DNA of 64,000 nt from Nematocida parisii ERTm1 (taxonomy: Eukaryota; Microsporidia). Below are positions 1 to 9,948 of the stretch, one piece after another. The translations under genes were made by a program, and so were the position numbers. The notes beneath the pieces are model-generated. The model made no database searches. It was given only the letters and a program-made list of their open reading frames with translations, and had not been told where the DNA came from. Where the stretch lies: NCBI RefSeq assembly GCF_000250985.1, contig NW_013524646.1:62001-126000 (forward strand), given 5' to 3'. Position 1 is the first letter of the stretch. The number at the start of each line of letters is the position of its first letter.

Positions 1-2665
1 TTTTACTCTCTTCCTTGCACAGTTGATTAATCTCCTTTTTCTGCAGGGAATGTATTGTATAATTATTTAATACATCTGCACCGAGTGGATTGAGCTGGGC
101 AAATATAAATTCTGTGGTTTGGAGGTTTTCTTTTATATAATAGAAAACAACAGTAAAGCCAGAATTGGCCATTTCTTCAATGGTCTTCTCCATATCGTTA
201 TCTTTCTTGGTTTTTTTGCATTTTTTATCGCTTGTAGTATCGGGCATAATCATTGACCATTTGTTTTCGCTTTTGCTGTATTTAAATGGATATACATTAT
301 TACTGAATGAAGATTTCTTGCTCTGGCGTATATTAAAGGTCTTCTTTATATGTTCTACTATATCTGAAATAGTGTGTATATAGTGATACTTATACACATT
401 GCGCGTATTTTTAAACACAAAAAACGGAAGATGTATAATGTATACACGGTGTGTATGATTGTCTATGAATTGGACATGGTAATGATGAGAGTGAGATAAT
501 TCTACACTGTCGTAGAATATATTCTCATAATTTGCTGTCCTGCTTGTTATTTTGTCTAATAGTCTTTTATCATGGGATGCAAGCACAGAATACTCGAGTA
601 AAAGAGTGCACACACTAAAATTCGCGTCTATAATAGAATCCTTTCCCTTTAGAACAAGTATATTATTTGCGGGAATTCCTGTATACTCTTTCATATATAA
701 GTAGTTAAGCTTGTACATCGACCTGGCTCTAGATTTATACTGTACGTGCGGTCTGATTTCTTTTATTTTTTCATTAATGTATGTTTTATACGTATTCTTA
801 GAATGTCTATAAAAAACAGTGAATATCTTATAAACAAGGTTATACATGTCAATGTCACTGTACGTATGCAAAGAATAATTACGATTGGCTATCTGTATTT
901 TTCTGCTTGCTTCTATTTTTATAATAGTCGAATTATGGATCTTTCCATATAAATACTGTATAATACAAAACAATCTGTGCTGCGGCTCAATGTTCCCCAA
1001 TAGTAAGATCTGGGACTGAGTATCTTCTATCAAAGAGTACGGTATATAGAACAAATCTTCATATATTTCTGGTATGCTTAGAATCAATTGTATCTGCCTT
1101 TTTATGCGTGAAATATCTGGTACGCCAATACTGTCTAGGTTTAGCTTATTTTGCTCTATGATTATTACAAGCATACTCTCTGCATGCCACCATAGATTTA
1201 TGCCCTTTCTAATGTATATGTCACCAAGAGGTATTTTCATAATATTATTTCTAGAAAAGGCTCTATTATAATAAGAAGCAGAATTAATCTCCGTGCAATA
1301 ACAAGTAGGTATCTCATTTAACATGTACTTGTATAAATCCTTTATAAACCGATTGTAATAGAACATATTATAGTTCTTAAATATCTGTTTGGTTATTTCG
1401 GGATTCTCCACCAGATATTTAATAAGAAAAATTGCCCTGCGTGCATCTCTTTTCTTGGCTGTGTATATGCTTATCCAAATGTTCCTAATTTTCTTGAATT
1501 CACGAATCATGCCGATGCCAAACGAAAAATAAATCTCATCACGCCTACTCTTGTTCTTCGCATAGGAACACAATATTGCTTGGGTGGGCTTAAACCGATA
1601 AATGTCTTTCATCGAGAGAACTTTATACCTGTTAAATGTGTTTATAGAGTCAAAATACTCCATTGAGTCTTTAAATACATACTTTCTTGATATTTGACTG
1701 AATGACTCACTGGATGCATAACTGCTCTCAGAGGTATCACTCAGCTGTTCATTTTCTGAAGAGCTCTCAGATAATTTATCTACTGCCACAAAAGGACTGC
1801 TTTTTCTTCTACTTTTCTTTTTAGAAGTTTTTTCAAGTACCTTCTTCTTTTTATTTTTAATTGTACTCTCTGAGTCTATTAGTGGAGTGGTTTTTCTCTT
1901 TGAATTCCTAATTTTTTTTATAGTATTTTTCGCATAGCTAATAGCACTCTTTCTATCTTCTGATTCAGATACTTTCTCTTCACATGTGGATTTATTGAAA
2001 TTTCGGGTTATATCCAAAGTAGATGCGTACGGTTCTATGTTCTCAACTTCAACCAGCTGGGCCGATGGTATTTGCATTAGCTCATCTAAGGTTACATCAT
2101 TCAAAGGCTCTTTTTCTATAGAAACACCCTCATCCGCCCCTTTTTCTGTGGAGGATAGTTTATTTTCCATTTCTTTCATTTTATTATAATAAATCGCAGG
2201 AACTGCCAGATTAAACGTAGTGTTATTAAACAGCTTTTCTGAATCATAGTAACACTGAAGTACCTCAATACTAGTATCAATGTGAATAGAAAGCATTTCA
2301 TCTGTACTAATTGAACCGTTACTAAAGTAGTCAATGCTTTGCTCATCCGGTGCACAAATAATTCTGATGTGTGCCCATAATACACTTACATATAGCCAGT
2401 AGACATACAGAAGCACTTTTCGAATAGCCTTCTTTCCTAATACTCCCATTGCAGTTACTAGATTGAATCTCAGCCACTGCATTATACAGTGAATATGTCC
2501 ACAAACTACATTATAAACCGGCTTGTAGTATAATTTAAACCTACTGGCATGCCTGTCCAACTGGCCAGATCCATGCTGTATGCATACCTTCAGTTTACTC
2601 CTACCGCATATCTGTTTAATGCTTTTATATTCTAAGTTATTCTCTCTCCCGTTTCTTCTTTCCAT
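1..2665 (-). CDS. Large orphan protein, C-terminus outside window
   Basis: An open frame of at least 888 codons runs from an ATG at 2665 to the window edge without a stop, so the C-terminus is missing here. I do not recognise the family. The N-terminal ~100 residues are basic and contain one hydrophobic segment near residues 84-104 that could be a membrane span or signal anchor. Residues ~215-290 are rich in lysine and serine and look disordered. The remainder is lysine, isoleucine, asparagine and tyrosine rich, alternating aromatic and charged residues, which suggests a folded domain. There is no convincing similarity by eye to the two large-family secreted proteins further along the window. 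The next gene (DED1-like) is on the same strand and ends about 200 bp upstream. Coding status is well supported by the length of the frame in AT-rich DNA; function is unknown. Confidence 0.75.
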   Translation of the reverse strand, partial: MERRNGRENNLEYKSIKQICGRSKLKVCIQHGSGQLDRHASRFKLYYKPVYNVVCGHIHCIMQWLRFNLVTAMGVLGKKAIRKVLLYVYWLYVSVLWAHIRIICAPDEQSIDYFSNGSISTDEMLSIHIDTSIEVLQCYYDSEKLFNNTTFNLAVPAIYYNKMKEMENKLSSTEKGADEGVSIEKEPLNDVTLDELMQIPSAQLVEVENIEPYASTLDITRNFNKSTCEEKVSESEDRKSAISYAKNTIKKIRNSKRKTTPLIDSESTIKNKKKKVLEKTSKKKSRRKSSPFVAVDKLSESSSENEQLSDTSESSYASSESFSQISRKYVFKDSMEYFDSINTFNRYKVLSMKDIYRFKPTQAILCSYAKNKSRRDEIYFSFGIGMIREFKKIRNIWISIYTAKKRDARRAIFLIKYLVENPEITKQIFKNYNMFYYNRFIKDLYKYMLNEIPTCYCTEINSASYYNRAFSRNNIMKIPLGDIYIRKGINLWWHAESMLVIIIEQNKLNLDSIGVPDISRIKRQIQLILSIPEIYEDLFYIPYSLIEDTQSQILLLGNIEPQHRLFCIIQYLYGKIHNSTIIKIEASRKIQIANRNYSLHTYSDIDMYNLVYKIFTVFYRHSKNTYKTYINEKIKEIRPHVQYKSRARSMYKLNYLYMKEYTGIPANNILVLKGKDSIIDANFSVCTLLLEYSVLASHDKRLLDKITSRTANYENIFYDSVELSHSHHYHVQFIDNHTHRVYIIHLPFFVFKNTRNVYKYHYIHTISDIVEHIKKTFNIRQSKKSSFSNNVYPFKYSKSENKWSMIMPDTTSDKKCKKTKKDNDMEKTIEEMANSGFTVVFYYIKENLQTTEFIFAQLNPLGADVLNNYTIHSLQKKEINQLCKEESK

Positions 2666-2870
2666 TCTGTTGCTTTCTGTTTTTAATTTTAGATTTTTTG
2701 CATATAATACATTTTGATTTCTAGCTTTATTAAATATGCGCAGCCTAGTATGCACACTTCACAAGAATACAAAAATTTAAATGTGCAGGAATATTATAAG
2801 CGTAATGTTTTTATTTTTACTATTGCATTATTAATTCTCCTTCTAGTCTAAATATTTAACCATGCAACAA

Positions 2871-4499
2871 TTAATCCCAGTCAAGGTTCTTCTGTATTTT
2901 TATCTTCTCGTTTAATGCAGGTGCTGTCTTATGCTTGATTTCCTGTGTTTCGTAGAAGTGCTGTCCGCCTTCTTCTCTCTTCTTAAAAGATGGGGGCTGC
3001 CGAGAACTGTTTCCGCGGTGGGACTTTGGAGATTTCATTTGTCCAATATCATGCAAAAATGCCGGCACCTCCTGCTTGGCCTTTTTTAATATTTCAATGA
3101 GAGGTGCTGCCTGTGCATGGTCGTCCCTAGCAAAGAAAGTGATTGAGCGGCCGGTCTTCCCCGCCCTGCCGGTTCTTCCTATTCTGTGTATGTACTCCTT
3201 TACATCATTTGGCATCATGTAGTTTAATACTAGCGCAATTCCAGGAACATCCAGGCCACGCGCAGCAATAGAAGTAGCAATAAGAATGGGGACGTCTCCT
3301 TTAAACTCCTTAAGTGCGTGCTCTCTCTCCATCTGTGTTTTGTCTCCGTGCAGAGTAGTACAGTTAATTCCATTTCCGTGTAAATAGTCTGAGAGCACAG
3401 CGCAGTCGTCCTTCTTCTCAACGAATATAACTATCTTTGGCAGTTCATACCCGTCGCCCTTCTGTCCGGGTGAGTCATGTACTTTCTTGCTTGTGTCTTT
3501 GTGCTTGTCTCCCCACTGCAGAACAGGCACCGTATATTTAGCCTGTACAAATGCTTTCTTCTCTATGGCTGCGCTTGGCTTATACCCGTACTCCAGCAGA
3601 ATTTTCATTAACTTCTCATTTCTCTTTGCCTGCCTCTTGTTTGGCTCTTCTATATAAATTATCTCCTGTGTAATGCTCTCTATTGGCCCATTACCCACGT
3701 GAACTTCTTCTGGTGTGTTCTGGAAGAACTCCTTGGCTAGCCTCTGCACTGCAGGAGGGAAAGTAGCGGAGAACATCATTGTCTGTCTTCTCTTATTTGG
3801 ACTGAGTGCGCCAAGAATAGATCTAATCTGCTTCTCGAACCCCATGTCAAGCATTCTATCAGCCTCATCAAATATCAACACCTGCACATTCTTAAGATTC
3901 AGTGGGTGATACTGATCAAACACAAAATCCTGAATTCTGCCAGGAGTACCGATTAGTAAGTCCACGCCCTTTGACAATGACGATGCCTGGCCTTTCTTCT
4001 CAACTCCACCATATATACAGGCAGATGAAATTGACATCCCTTCAGAAAGAATGCATGCTTCAGCATGTATCTGCATAGCTAACTCTCGCGTTGGGGCTAG
4101 AACTAGTGCACTCACGGTCTTTCTTGATGATTTAAATAAACTGCCCCTATCTGCATATCCACGCACTTTCCTCTCTGTGGCATTCACTGAGTTCAGAAAA
4201 TTTATGGTTGGAACAAGGAATGAAATTGTCTTTCCCATGCCCGTGGGAGCAGATATTAACAAGTCCTTCCCGTGCATTCCTAATGGCACAACATACTTCT
4301 GAACAATTGAAGGAGTTGTTATATTGTTCTTCTCCATGTTCTCCAGTATTTTCTGTGTAATTAATTGCCCTTTAAACGAAGTAATTGGCGTTATCTTCTC
4401 TTTTGTTTTTGTTTTTGTTTTTATTCCACTCTCTTCATGTTCTACGAACTGTTCTTCATGCCGGCTCATGCTCGGCGGTGTATAATTAATTTCATTCAT
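2871..4499 (-). CDS. DED1: DEAD-box ATP-dependent RNA helicase, DED1/DDX3-like
   Basis: This 542-aa protein has all classical DEAD-box motifs in order: a Q-motif region near residues 42-68, Walker A APTGMGKT (84-91), PTRELA (~136-141), TPGR (~185-188), DEAD (211-214) and SAT (244-246). The C-terminal RecA lobe carries ARGLDVPG and HRIGRTGRAG. The sequence around the Q motif and motif I (KYVVPLGMHGKDLL) matches the Ded1/DDX3 subfamily, which unwinds mRNA 5' leaders during translation initiation in the cytoplasm. The N- and C-terminal extensions are much shorter than in yeast Ded1 (604 aa), and the C-terminus is basic. An AAATTT element lies 12 bp upstream of the ATG. The family is certain and the DED1 assignment is likely. 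Confidence 0.92.
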   Translation of the reverse strand: MNEINYTPPSMSRHEEQFVEHEESGIKTKTKTKEKITPITSFKGQLITQKILENMEKNNITTPSIVQKYVVPLGMHGKDLLISAPTGMGKTISFLVPTINFLNSVNATERKVRGYADRGSLFKSSRKTVSALVLAPTRELAMQIHAEACILSEGMSISSACIYGGVEKKGQASSLSKGVDLLIGTPGRIQDFVFDQYHPLNLKNVQVLIFDEADRMLDMGFEKQIRSILGALSPNKRRQTMMFSATFPPAVQRLAKEFFQNTPEEVHVGNGPIESITQEIIYIEEPNKRQAKRNEKLMKILLEYGYKPSAAIEKKAFVQAKYTVPVLQWGDKHKDTSKKVHDSPGQKGDGYELPKIVIFVEKKDDCAVLSDYLHGNGINCTTLHGDKTQMEREHALKEFKGDVPILIATSIAARGLDVPGIALVLNYMMPNDVKEYIHRIGRTGRAGKTGRSITFFARDDHAQAAPLIEILKKAKQEVPAFLHDIGQMKSPKSHRGNSSRQPPSFKKREEGGQHFYETQEIKHKTAPALNEKIKIQKNLDWD

Positions 4500-4518
4500 T
4501 TTATGGTTGCAAATTTTT

Positions 4519-5862
4519 TTATGCTTCTAGTCTTTTATACAGAAGCACATTCGTTAAAAACCCATCACATGAGGATATAATTAGTGACAAAATGTCCTGG
4601 TCGTCCTGAATTGGCTTTATATCTGTAATGGGAAGGAACGAGCAATCAACAATCCTGAACACAAGAGAATACTCCTTTGTTGTAAAAATATACACATTCC
4701 TTCCCTCAGATACTATTAAGTACTCAGAAGTGCACACAGTGCATATAGTTGGTGAAGGAAATGGTGTGATTGTTTTTATGACTTTATACTCTGGGGGTGA
4801 TAAAATGTGAACAGCATTTATTCCCTCATACGCGGCAGAAGGTAGATATAAAAGACCATCCTCAGAGAAGGAAAGTCTTCTAAAGAAAAAGGTGTGTTTG
4901 TCAGTTATTAATGATTTCTTACATAATTTTTGAATTGCCTTCCCTGAGTCATTGAATACTTTAAGAACTCGGTCATTTCCTACACTTGCAAATATTTCAT
5001 CTGTGCACGCAATTCCCTGTACTATATCCTTGTGTGCCTGCTTGGATGAAATACACTTAGCAAATACATCCTGCACATACTCCTCTATCACCCTAAATTT
5101 AACTGATTTATGTGGTTTATCTACTGTGCTATTTCCCTTGGGTTGAGATGCCTTCTTTGGGCTGCTTTGCACTGCCAAGTTATTACTGCTCAGGATTATC
5201 TCGAGTTCTTCTGATGTGCTTTGACTTATTTCAGATACATATGGGGTATCACATTTTAAGACCTCACTACTTCCAGTTATTTCAAGTATACCTGTGTTTA
5301 CTGAGTGATTCTCGGTATTTTCAGACTCTGCAGTGGATTTGGAAGTGCTCTCATTTCTCGGATTGGTAAATAGCTTATACTGCTCTATTCGACCAGAAGA
5401 TACACCCACTAGAATCTTTTCCTGGAACCATTTTACTTCATATATGTCTGTACTATCCGCACCTCTAACTTGAATGGGCTGCCCTGTATACTTTTTGTCT
5501 TCCTCCGCTGGTGTACTTTCTAGAATCCTTTGCATGTCCCATGCATAAACTGCGCCAGTGTCTCCACCAGATAGTAAATATTTCCCATCTTTACTAAATT
5601 GCAGAGAATTAACACTGCCCCTGTGCTTATTTAATGTATAAATGTGAATTATACTGCATCCTTCACTAAGAGCTGTTTTATACTCAAAGCACTCTTTCGG
5701 CTCTTCTCCAGTGTACGTATACTCCCATAGCCTAATTGCTTTATCACCACCTGCAGTTGCAATAATTGTCTTTCCCTTTGCTTTCATAACATCTACTGCG
5801 AATATCGCCGACTCTTCATGAAATTGTAAATTTAGCTTTACGACCGTACACCTTTCTCTCAT
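4519..5862 (-). CDS. CAC2: Chromatin assembly factor 1 WD40 subunit, CAC2/CHAF1B-like
   Basis: This WD40 propeller protein of about 447 aa resembles the p60 subunit of CAF-1, which deposits H3-H4 behind the replication fork. N-terminal blades read ATAGGDKAIRLW and a later blade has SGGDTGAVYAWD. The middle holds a disordered acidic/serine stretch (~residues 165-240). A blade with VGNDRVLKVF is followed by the diagnostic FFRRLSFSEDG segment found in CHAF1B and Cac2, which separates it from HIRA and other WD40 proteins. An in-frame ATG at 5883 would add seven mostly hydrophobic residues; the ATG at 5862 gives an N-terminus more like the family. The gene ends 19 bp before the start region of the DED1-like gene on the same strand. 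Confidence 0.82.
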   Translation of the reverse strand: MRERCTVVKLNLQFHEESAIFAVDVMKAKGKTIIATAGGDKAIRLWEYTYTGEEPKECFEYKTALSEGCSIIHIYTLNKHRGSVNSLQFSKDGKYLLSGGDTGAVYAWDMQRILESTPAEEDKKYTGQPIQVRGADSTDIYEVKWFQEKILVGVSSGRIEQYKLFTNPRNESTSKSTAESENTENHSVNTGILEITGSSEVLKCDTPYVSEISQSTSEELEIILSSNNLAVQSSPKKASQPKGNSTVDKPHKSVKFRVIEEYVQDVFAKCISSKQAHKDIVQGIACTDEIFASVGNDRVLKVFNDSGKAIQKLCKKSLITDKHTFFFRRLSFSEDGLLYLPSAAYEGINAVHILSPPEYKVIKTITPFPSPTICTVCTSEYLIVSEGRNVYIFTTKEYSLVFRIVDCSFLPITDIKPIQDDQDILSLIISSCDGFLTNVLLYKRLEA

Positions 5863-6649
5863 GGAAAGAAAAAATACGCACATATTTATACATTTAAATT
5901 ATTTCAAGATATTCAATTGTTCTTAAATACACTAAAATTACTACACAAATTACAGAGTACAGTATTTATTACTACACGTATAGCAAATATAGTTGGGTTC
6001 TGTGTACAGCACACTATGATTTATTTTGTGGTTGTCCAATATACTTATACCGTAATGATATATCTACTGCTGCTTTCTTCTGTTCAGGTGAAGGGTTTGG
6101 ATTTGCTGTTATTTCAAATTCTGCTGAAAACACGTATGCTAAGGATATCACATATATAACAGTCTGTCTAAGAACATTCATTATTTAACCATACAAATTT
6201 GTATTTAACCAGAAGTCTTTGTTTATTTGCATATTCACGAATTAATCAGTATATTGTCTGTTGACTGTGCATGACAATACAGGCACATACACCGCACAGT
6301 AAATACTCCAAATATCATTTTAACCCAACTAAACGTACTGTTTATGTACGATATATTTACTAGATTTTCATAAAGATTGAATTTTTGGGGTATACCCGTG
6401 TAAAATAACAGTTTTTCATGGGGCATAGCATAAACAGCAGTTTTATATTTGAATTTAATGATTTTATTTCTGATTTATTTTGATTTTTAATGGTTTGCTT
6501 TGAAATATAACCTGAAAGTACAAAGAACTCTCTCCTATGCGCACATACACTAAAAATAATACAATTTAAAGGAAAATCCTACAATATTTTTTATGACTGC
6601 TATTATTTCCTGTTGAAATTGTCTTTTTGCTATTACCGTAATAGGACAG
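5863..6649. other. Intergenic, no supported gene
   Basis: About 790 bp of AT-rich DNA between CAC2 and SEC27. The only open frames are short (80 codons or fewer), lack an ATG or a sensible composition, and are not supported. No TAACCCGA element was seen here. Confidence 0.5.
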
Positions 6650-8839
6650 TTATTTCTTTAGTGAGTCCTGCTTTCCCAGATGTTTTGCATGTGTCTGTGC
6701 AAAAAGACTTTCAAACTCCGTGCCTTTAAGAATGTCTAAACAGAGTTTGTAATTCTCTGACCTGTACCCAGCAGCCAATGCAGCCAGACTCTTCCCCTGA
6801 TCATACGCCTTTTCTGCTGCATGGCCAATGTCCTTTACACTATTTGAAAGTGAGGCTAATAAAATTTCATTTTCAACGGATAGTCCCTTTTTTGCACATG
6901 CAAGAGCTTCAGACACTTTCCCAGCCTGTACAAATAATGTGCTTAAGCGAGAATACTTTGCTTCTGTATCAGAGATTTTCATTGCATCATTAAGCCGGCC
7001 CAGCTTAATTAATAACTCAAACTTCTCATCTGGGTCATCTGCTAGCTTATACGCGTCTTCTAGCATGTTCATACCCACAAGGAAGTGAATGCACTCCTTC
7101 ACGTACTTATTTGGTATTTTCTCTGGCATACTCCCGGATACAATCATATTCTGGTATTTAACTAATTCCCAGTCTACCTCATACTCAAATACATTCCCTC
7201 CATCCATACACCACACCCCATCAAGTACCCCAAGAATCTCTCCTGTTGCACTGAGTGACATAAAGGAGACAGGCTGCATTTTCAGATTGTTTTTAGTTGG
7301 CTGTGTTATAAGCACATAAACTATCTTGCCTCCCGTATGAATAAATATTACATTATCACGGGCACCCCAGCCAGATATTTTAAATTCGTATACACACTGT
7401 GCTGACTTGTTATTACTGTTTCTCTCACCTTCTCTGAATATTTCTACTCTGTTCTTATAGAACATCACATATACATCCTTGTACTTATACACTCCCTGAA
7501 CATCAGGCACTTCCATTAGTACCTCACCAGACATACTGATCAGATAATGCATGCTCTCTGTCTTTAAAAGCAATTCATCATTATTCACTTTAACCATGGA
7601 CTTCACTGAATCTATCTCTGGTAGTTCTATCTTCTGGTCAATCTCAAAGTCACAGTATCGGACAAGCGCATCTTTGTACACCATAAGGAATTCTTCTGGG
7701 CCAGTCCACACCAGAGAATGACCAGGAACAGACACCTGCAGTAAAAACCCAAGCACTGTATACACATAAACCATATTGTCAGACTCAACACACAAATACC
7801 GCCCCGTCTCAGAAAGTGCAATTCTATCGGGAAGGAATGAGAGTGTGGTTACGACTTTCTGTGCAGACGGATTGGCTGTTTTTATTTGCTTGACCTGCGT
7901 ATTCTCTGCTATCACTATTCTTCCTTCAGTCTTGCCTGTTGTAATAAATGTGGTTAGTGTAGTACTCTGCATTTGCTTTATAAAGGAAATCCCCTCATCT
8001 CCACCCACCAGGGCACCGCCCGTGTGCGTGCTGCATACACTCCATATTCTCTGAACCTTCCCTGGAGTGGCAGTCTCTGGCCGGAACCTTTTCTTATCCC
8101 ACTCCCGAACAATCCCGTCCTCACCCGTGCTGATAAATCCTCTGTTGGTGCAGTGTATGGCAGTTACTGGCCCAATGTGCCCAGCAACACTCGTGACTAA
8201 ATTGTACGTTGCTGAGTCCCATACATTTATTTTTCCATCATCGCCCCCGCTGATTATATACTTGTCCTTAATGTACTTTACTGTGTTCAGTGGTACTTTT
8301 GTTCCCTTCAGAATTTTGGCTGCATTCCCCGTCTCAATATTCCACGCGATTATGTTGTGGTCAAGCGAGCACGTCAGAAGGGTTTTGTTATCCTGGGGCG
8401 AAAAGTCTCCAGACATGACAAAGTGCGTATGCCCAGTAAGCGTCTTTATTAAAGATATCTCCTTGGAGTAGTCCCATATTTTAACCTGCATGTCATCTGA
8501 ACAGGTTGCTATATACGGCAGGACAGGGTGCACTGCAATATACCTTATAAAGTCAGAATGGGCCTGTACCTTGCACTTTATCTTGAATGTGTCTATGCAG
8601 TAAAGCCTTATCATACCATCATCCGATCCAAGCACAAAGCACTCACAGTCCTCAATGAATGCAGCTGCTCTTATGGGTATTTCCCCAATACTCCCGGATT
8701 TAATTAGCAGCATACTTGCCGTATTCCATAACTCAAACTCTCCATTGTACATTGCCACCAGTGCAAGTGGCTCTTTTTTATGTGCTGTCACATGTTTTAC
8801 TCTCGCTTTCTCAAATCTGCCAGCAATCCTCTCTTCCAT
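6650..8839 (-). CDS. SEC27: Coatomer beta'-COP subunit, SEC27-like
   Basis: This 729-aa protein matches beta'-COP of the COPI vesicle coat, which drives Golgi-to-ER transport. The N-terminal propeller (residues ~1-300) has consecutive WD blades, including an ATCSDDMQVKIWDYS blade and a following HTHFVMSGDFSP segment, in the order typical of Sec27/COPB2. The middle region (~310-570) fits the second COPI propeller. The C-terminal ~150 residues (KYVKECIHFLVGMNMLEDAYKLADDPDEKFEL) match the start of the alpha-solenoid. It is shorter than yeast Sec27 (889 aa) because the solenoid ends early. The start at 8839 gives MEERIAGRFEKARVKHVTAH, the expected family N-terminus. The assignment is confident. 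Confidence 0.93.
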   Translation of the reverse strand: MEERIAGRFEKARVKHVTAHKKEPLALVAMYNGEFELWNTASMLLIKSGSIGEIPIRAAAFIEDCECFVLGSDDGMIRLYCIDTFKIKCKVQAHSDFIRYIAVHPVLPYIATCSDDMQVKIWDYSKEISLIKTLTGHTHFVMSGDFSPQDNKTLLTCSLDHNIIAWNIETGNAAKILKGTKVPLNTVKYIKDKYIISGGDDGKINVWDSATYNLVTSVAGHIGPVTAIHCTNRGFISTGEDGIVREWDKKRFRPETATPGKVQRIWSVCSTHTGGALVGGDEGISFIKQMQSTTLTTFITTGKTEGRIVIAENTQVKQIKTANPSAQKVVTTLSFLPDRIALSETGRYLCVESDNMVYVYTVLGFLLQVSVPGHSLVWTGPEEFLMVYKDALVRYCDFEIDQKIELPEIDSVKSMVKVNNDELLLKTESMHYLISMSGEVLMEVPDVQGVYKYKDVYVMFYKNRVEIFREGERNSNNKSAQCVYEFKISGWGARDNVIFIHTGGKIVYVLITQPTKNNLKMQPVSFMSLSATGEILGVLDGVWCMDGGNVFEYEVDWELVKYQNMIVSGSMPEKIPNKYVKECIHFLVGMNMLEDAYKLADDPDEKFELLIKLGRLNDAMKISDTEAKYSRLSTLFVQAGKVSEALACAKKGLSVENEILLASLSNSVKDIGHAAEKAYDQGKSLAALAAGYRSENYKLCLDILKGTEFESLFAQTHAKHLGKQDSLKK

Positions 8840-8908
8840 GGAAATAAAATAATAAGTTAATTTATCCTTTATAAATAATAAATAGTCTCATATGTATAAT
8901 AAGTCTTA

Positions 8909-8972
8909 CATATTTAAAATACTTTATACACATTGTGTTACATATTTAAAATACTTTATACACATTGTGTTA
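8909..8972. repeat. 32-bp direct tandem duplication
   Basis: Two adjacent, essentially identical 32-bp copies (8909-8940 and 8941-8972), each containing ACTTTATACACATTGTG. A shorter piece, TACACATTGTGTTATA, recurs near 9114-9130. The copies lie just upstream of the SEC27 start. Confidence 0.85.
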
Positions 8973-9356
8973 TATATTTTATATTAATATGACTTAAATA
9001 GGATTATAATACAAATTTATAACAGAACATATACTAAATACACAATTATACGCCTATGCTTATATTAGTATAACTTACTTTATATACAACGTGTAATAAT
9101 ATGTAGTAATATATACACATTGTGTTATAATTACTGTATACATTCATTATTTAATAAACAATCATTATAATATAATATTAATAATGATAACATTACCTGC
9201 TTACAGATAAATTATAATTTTATTTTATACCCCTGTGGAATTTAGATACGCATGGATTACCATATAAGAGACAGAATAATTAATAATTATATGATCAGAT
9301 AGGATTAAGTATTAATTAGTATAAGATATAACCCAAATATAAATAAGATTTGTTTA

Positions 9357-9377
9357 AACCCGATATAACCCGAAATA
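9357..9377 (+). repeat. TAACCCGA element, tandem pair
   Basis: AACCCGATA followed directly by TAACCCGAAATA gives two units of the recurrent intergenic element spaced 10 bp apart. Confidence 0.7.
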
Positions 9378-9409
9378 AAATAAAATAATATTATATTATA
9401 GTAGTATAC

Positions 9410-9812
9410 AGAAATATAAGAAAGTATAAAGAAGCAGAATATATGAGTATAATATAAGGATAATATATGAATAGAATATGAGTACATGATATGAATATAA
9501 GGATAATATATAGATATAATATGAGTACAAGGTATAAGGATATGATATGAGTGTAAGGTATAAGAATAATATATAGATATAATATGAGTATAAGGTATAA
9601 AGATAATATAAGGATAAAATATGAGTATAAGGGGCAGAGTACATAATAAGGATAATATATAAGTACAGGGCATCATATTATATGAGTATAAGGTATGAAT
9701 AGAATATATAAGGATAAGAGGCAGAGTACATGGTATAAAGATAATATGAATATAAGGTATAAGGATAATATGAGTACATGGTATAAAGATAATATGAGTA
9801 TGTGATAAGATG
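9410..9812. repeat. Degenerate AT-rich satellite
   Basis: About 400 bp built from shuffled copies of short units such as ATAAGGATAATATGAGTA and TAAGGTATAAAGATAATATG. Unit lengths vary, so copies look like the product of slippage or unequal exchange. Translation on either strand gives only low-complexity tyrosine/isoleucine/serine strings, so the open frames here are not taken as genes. Confidence 0.8.
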
Positions 9813-9948
9813 ATTCTGGGTTATTGTTATAATTAGTATAAATACGTGATTATATGATTATATATGATAAAGTGCATGCGCTTGGTGTGATGGGGATGTA
9901 ATGCTGCCTTGAATTTGGAGTGAGAGATTTAAATGTGTGTTTATTTAA

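Larger units (their letters stand above)
8840..9948. other. Intergenic AT-rich region with repeats
   Basis: About 1.1 kb without a credible gene. It contains a 32-bp tandem duplication (8909-8972), a tandem pair of the TAACCCGA element (9357-9377) and a degenerate satellite (about 9410-9812). Open frames within the satellite are products of the repeat composition. Confidence 0.7.

Noticed and set aside
5917..6426. Short frames between CAC2 and SEC27
   Set aside because: The plus-strand one begins with TTG; neither has recognisable features.
9305..9676. Open frames of 82-123 codons on the minus strand
   Set aside because: They lie within the AT-rich satellite and encode only Tyr/Ile/Ser strings from the repeat; no family or stable composition.
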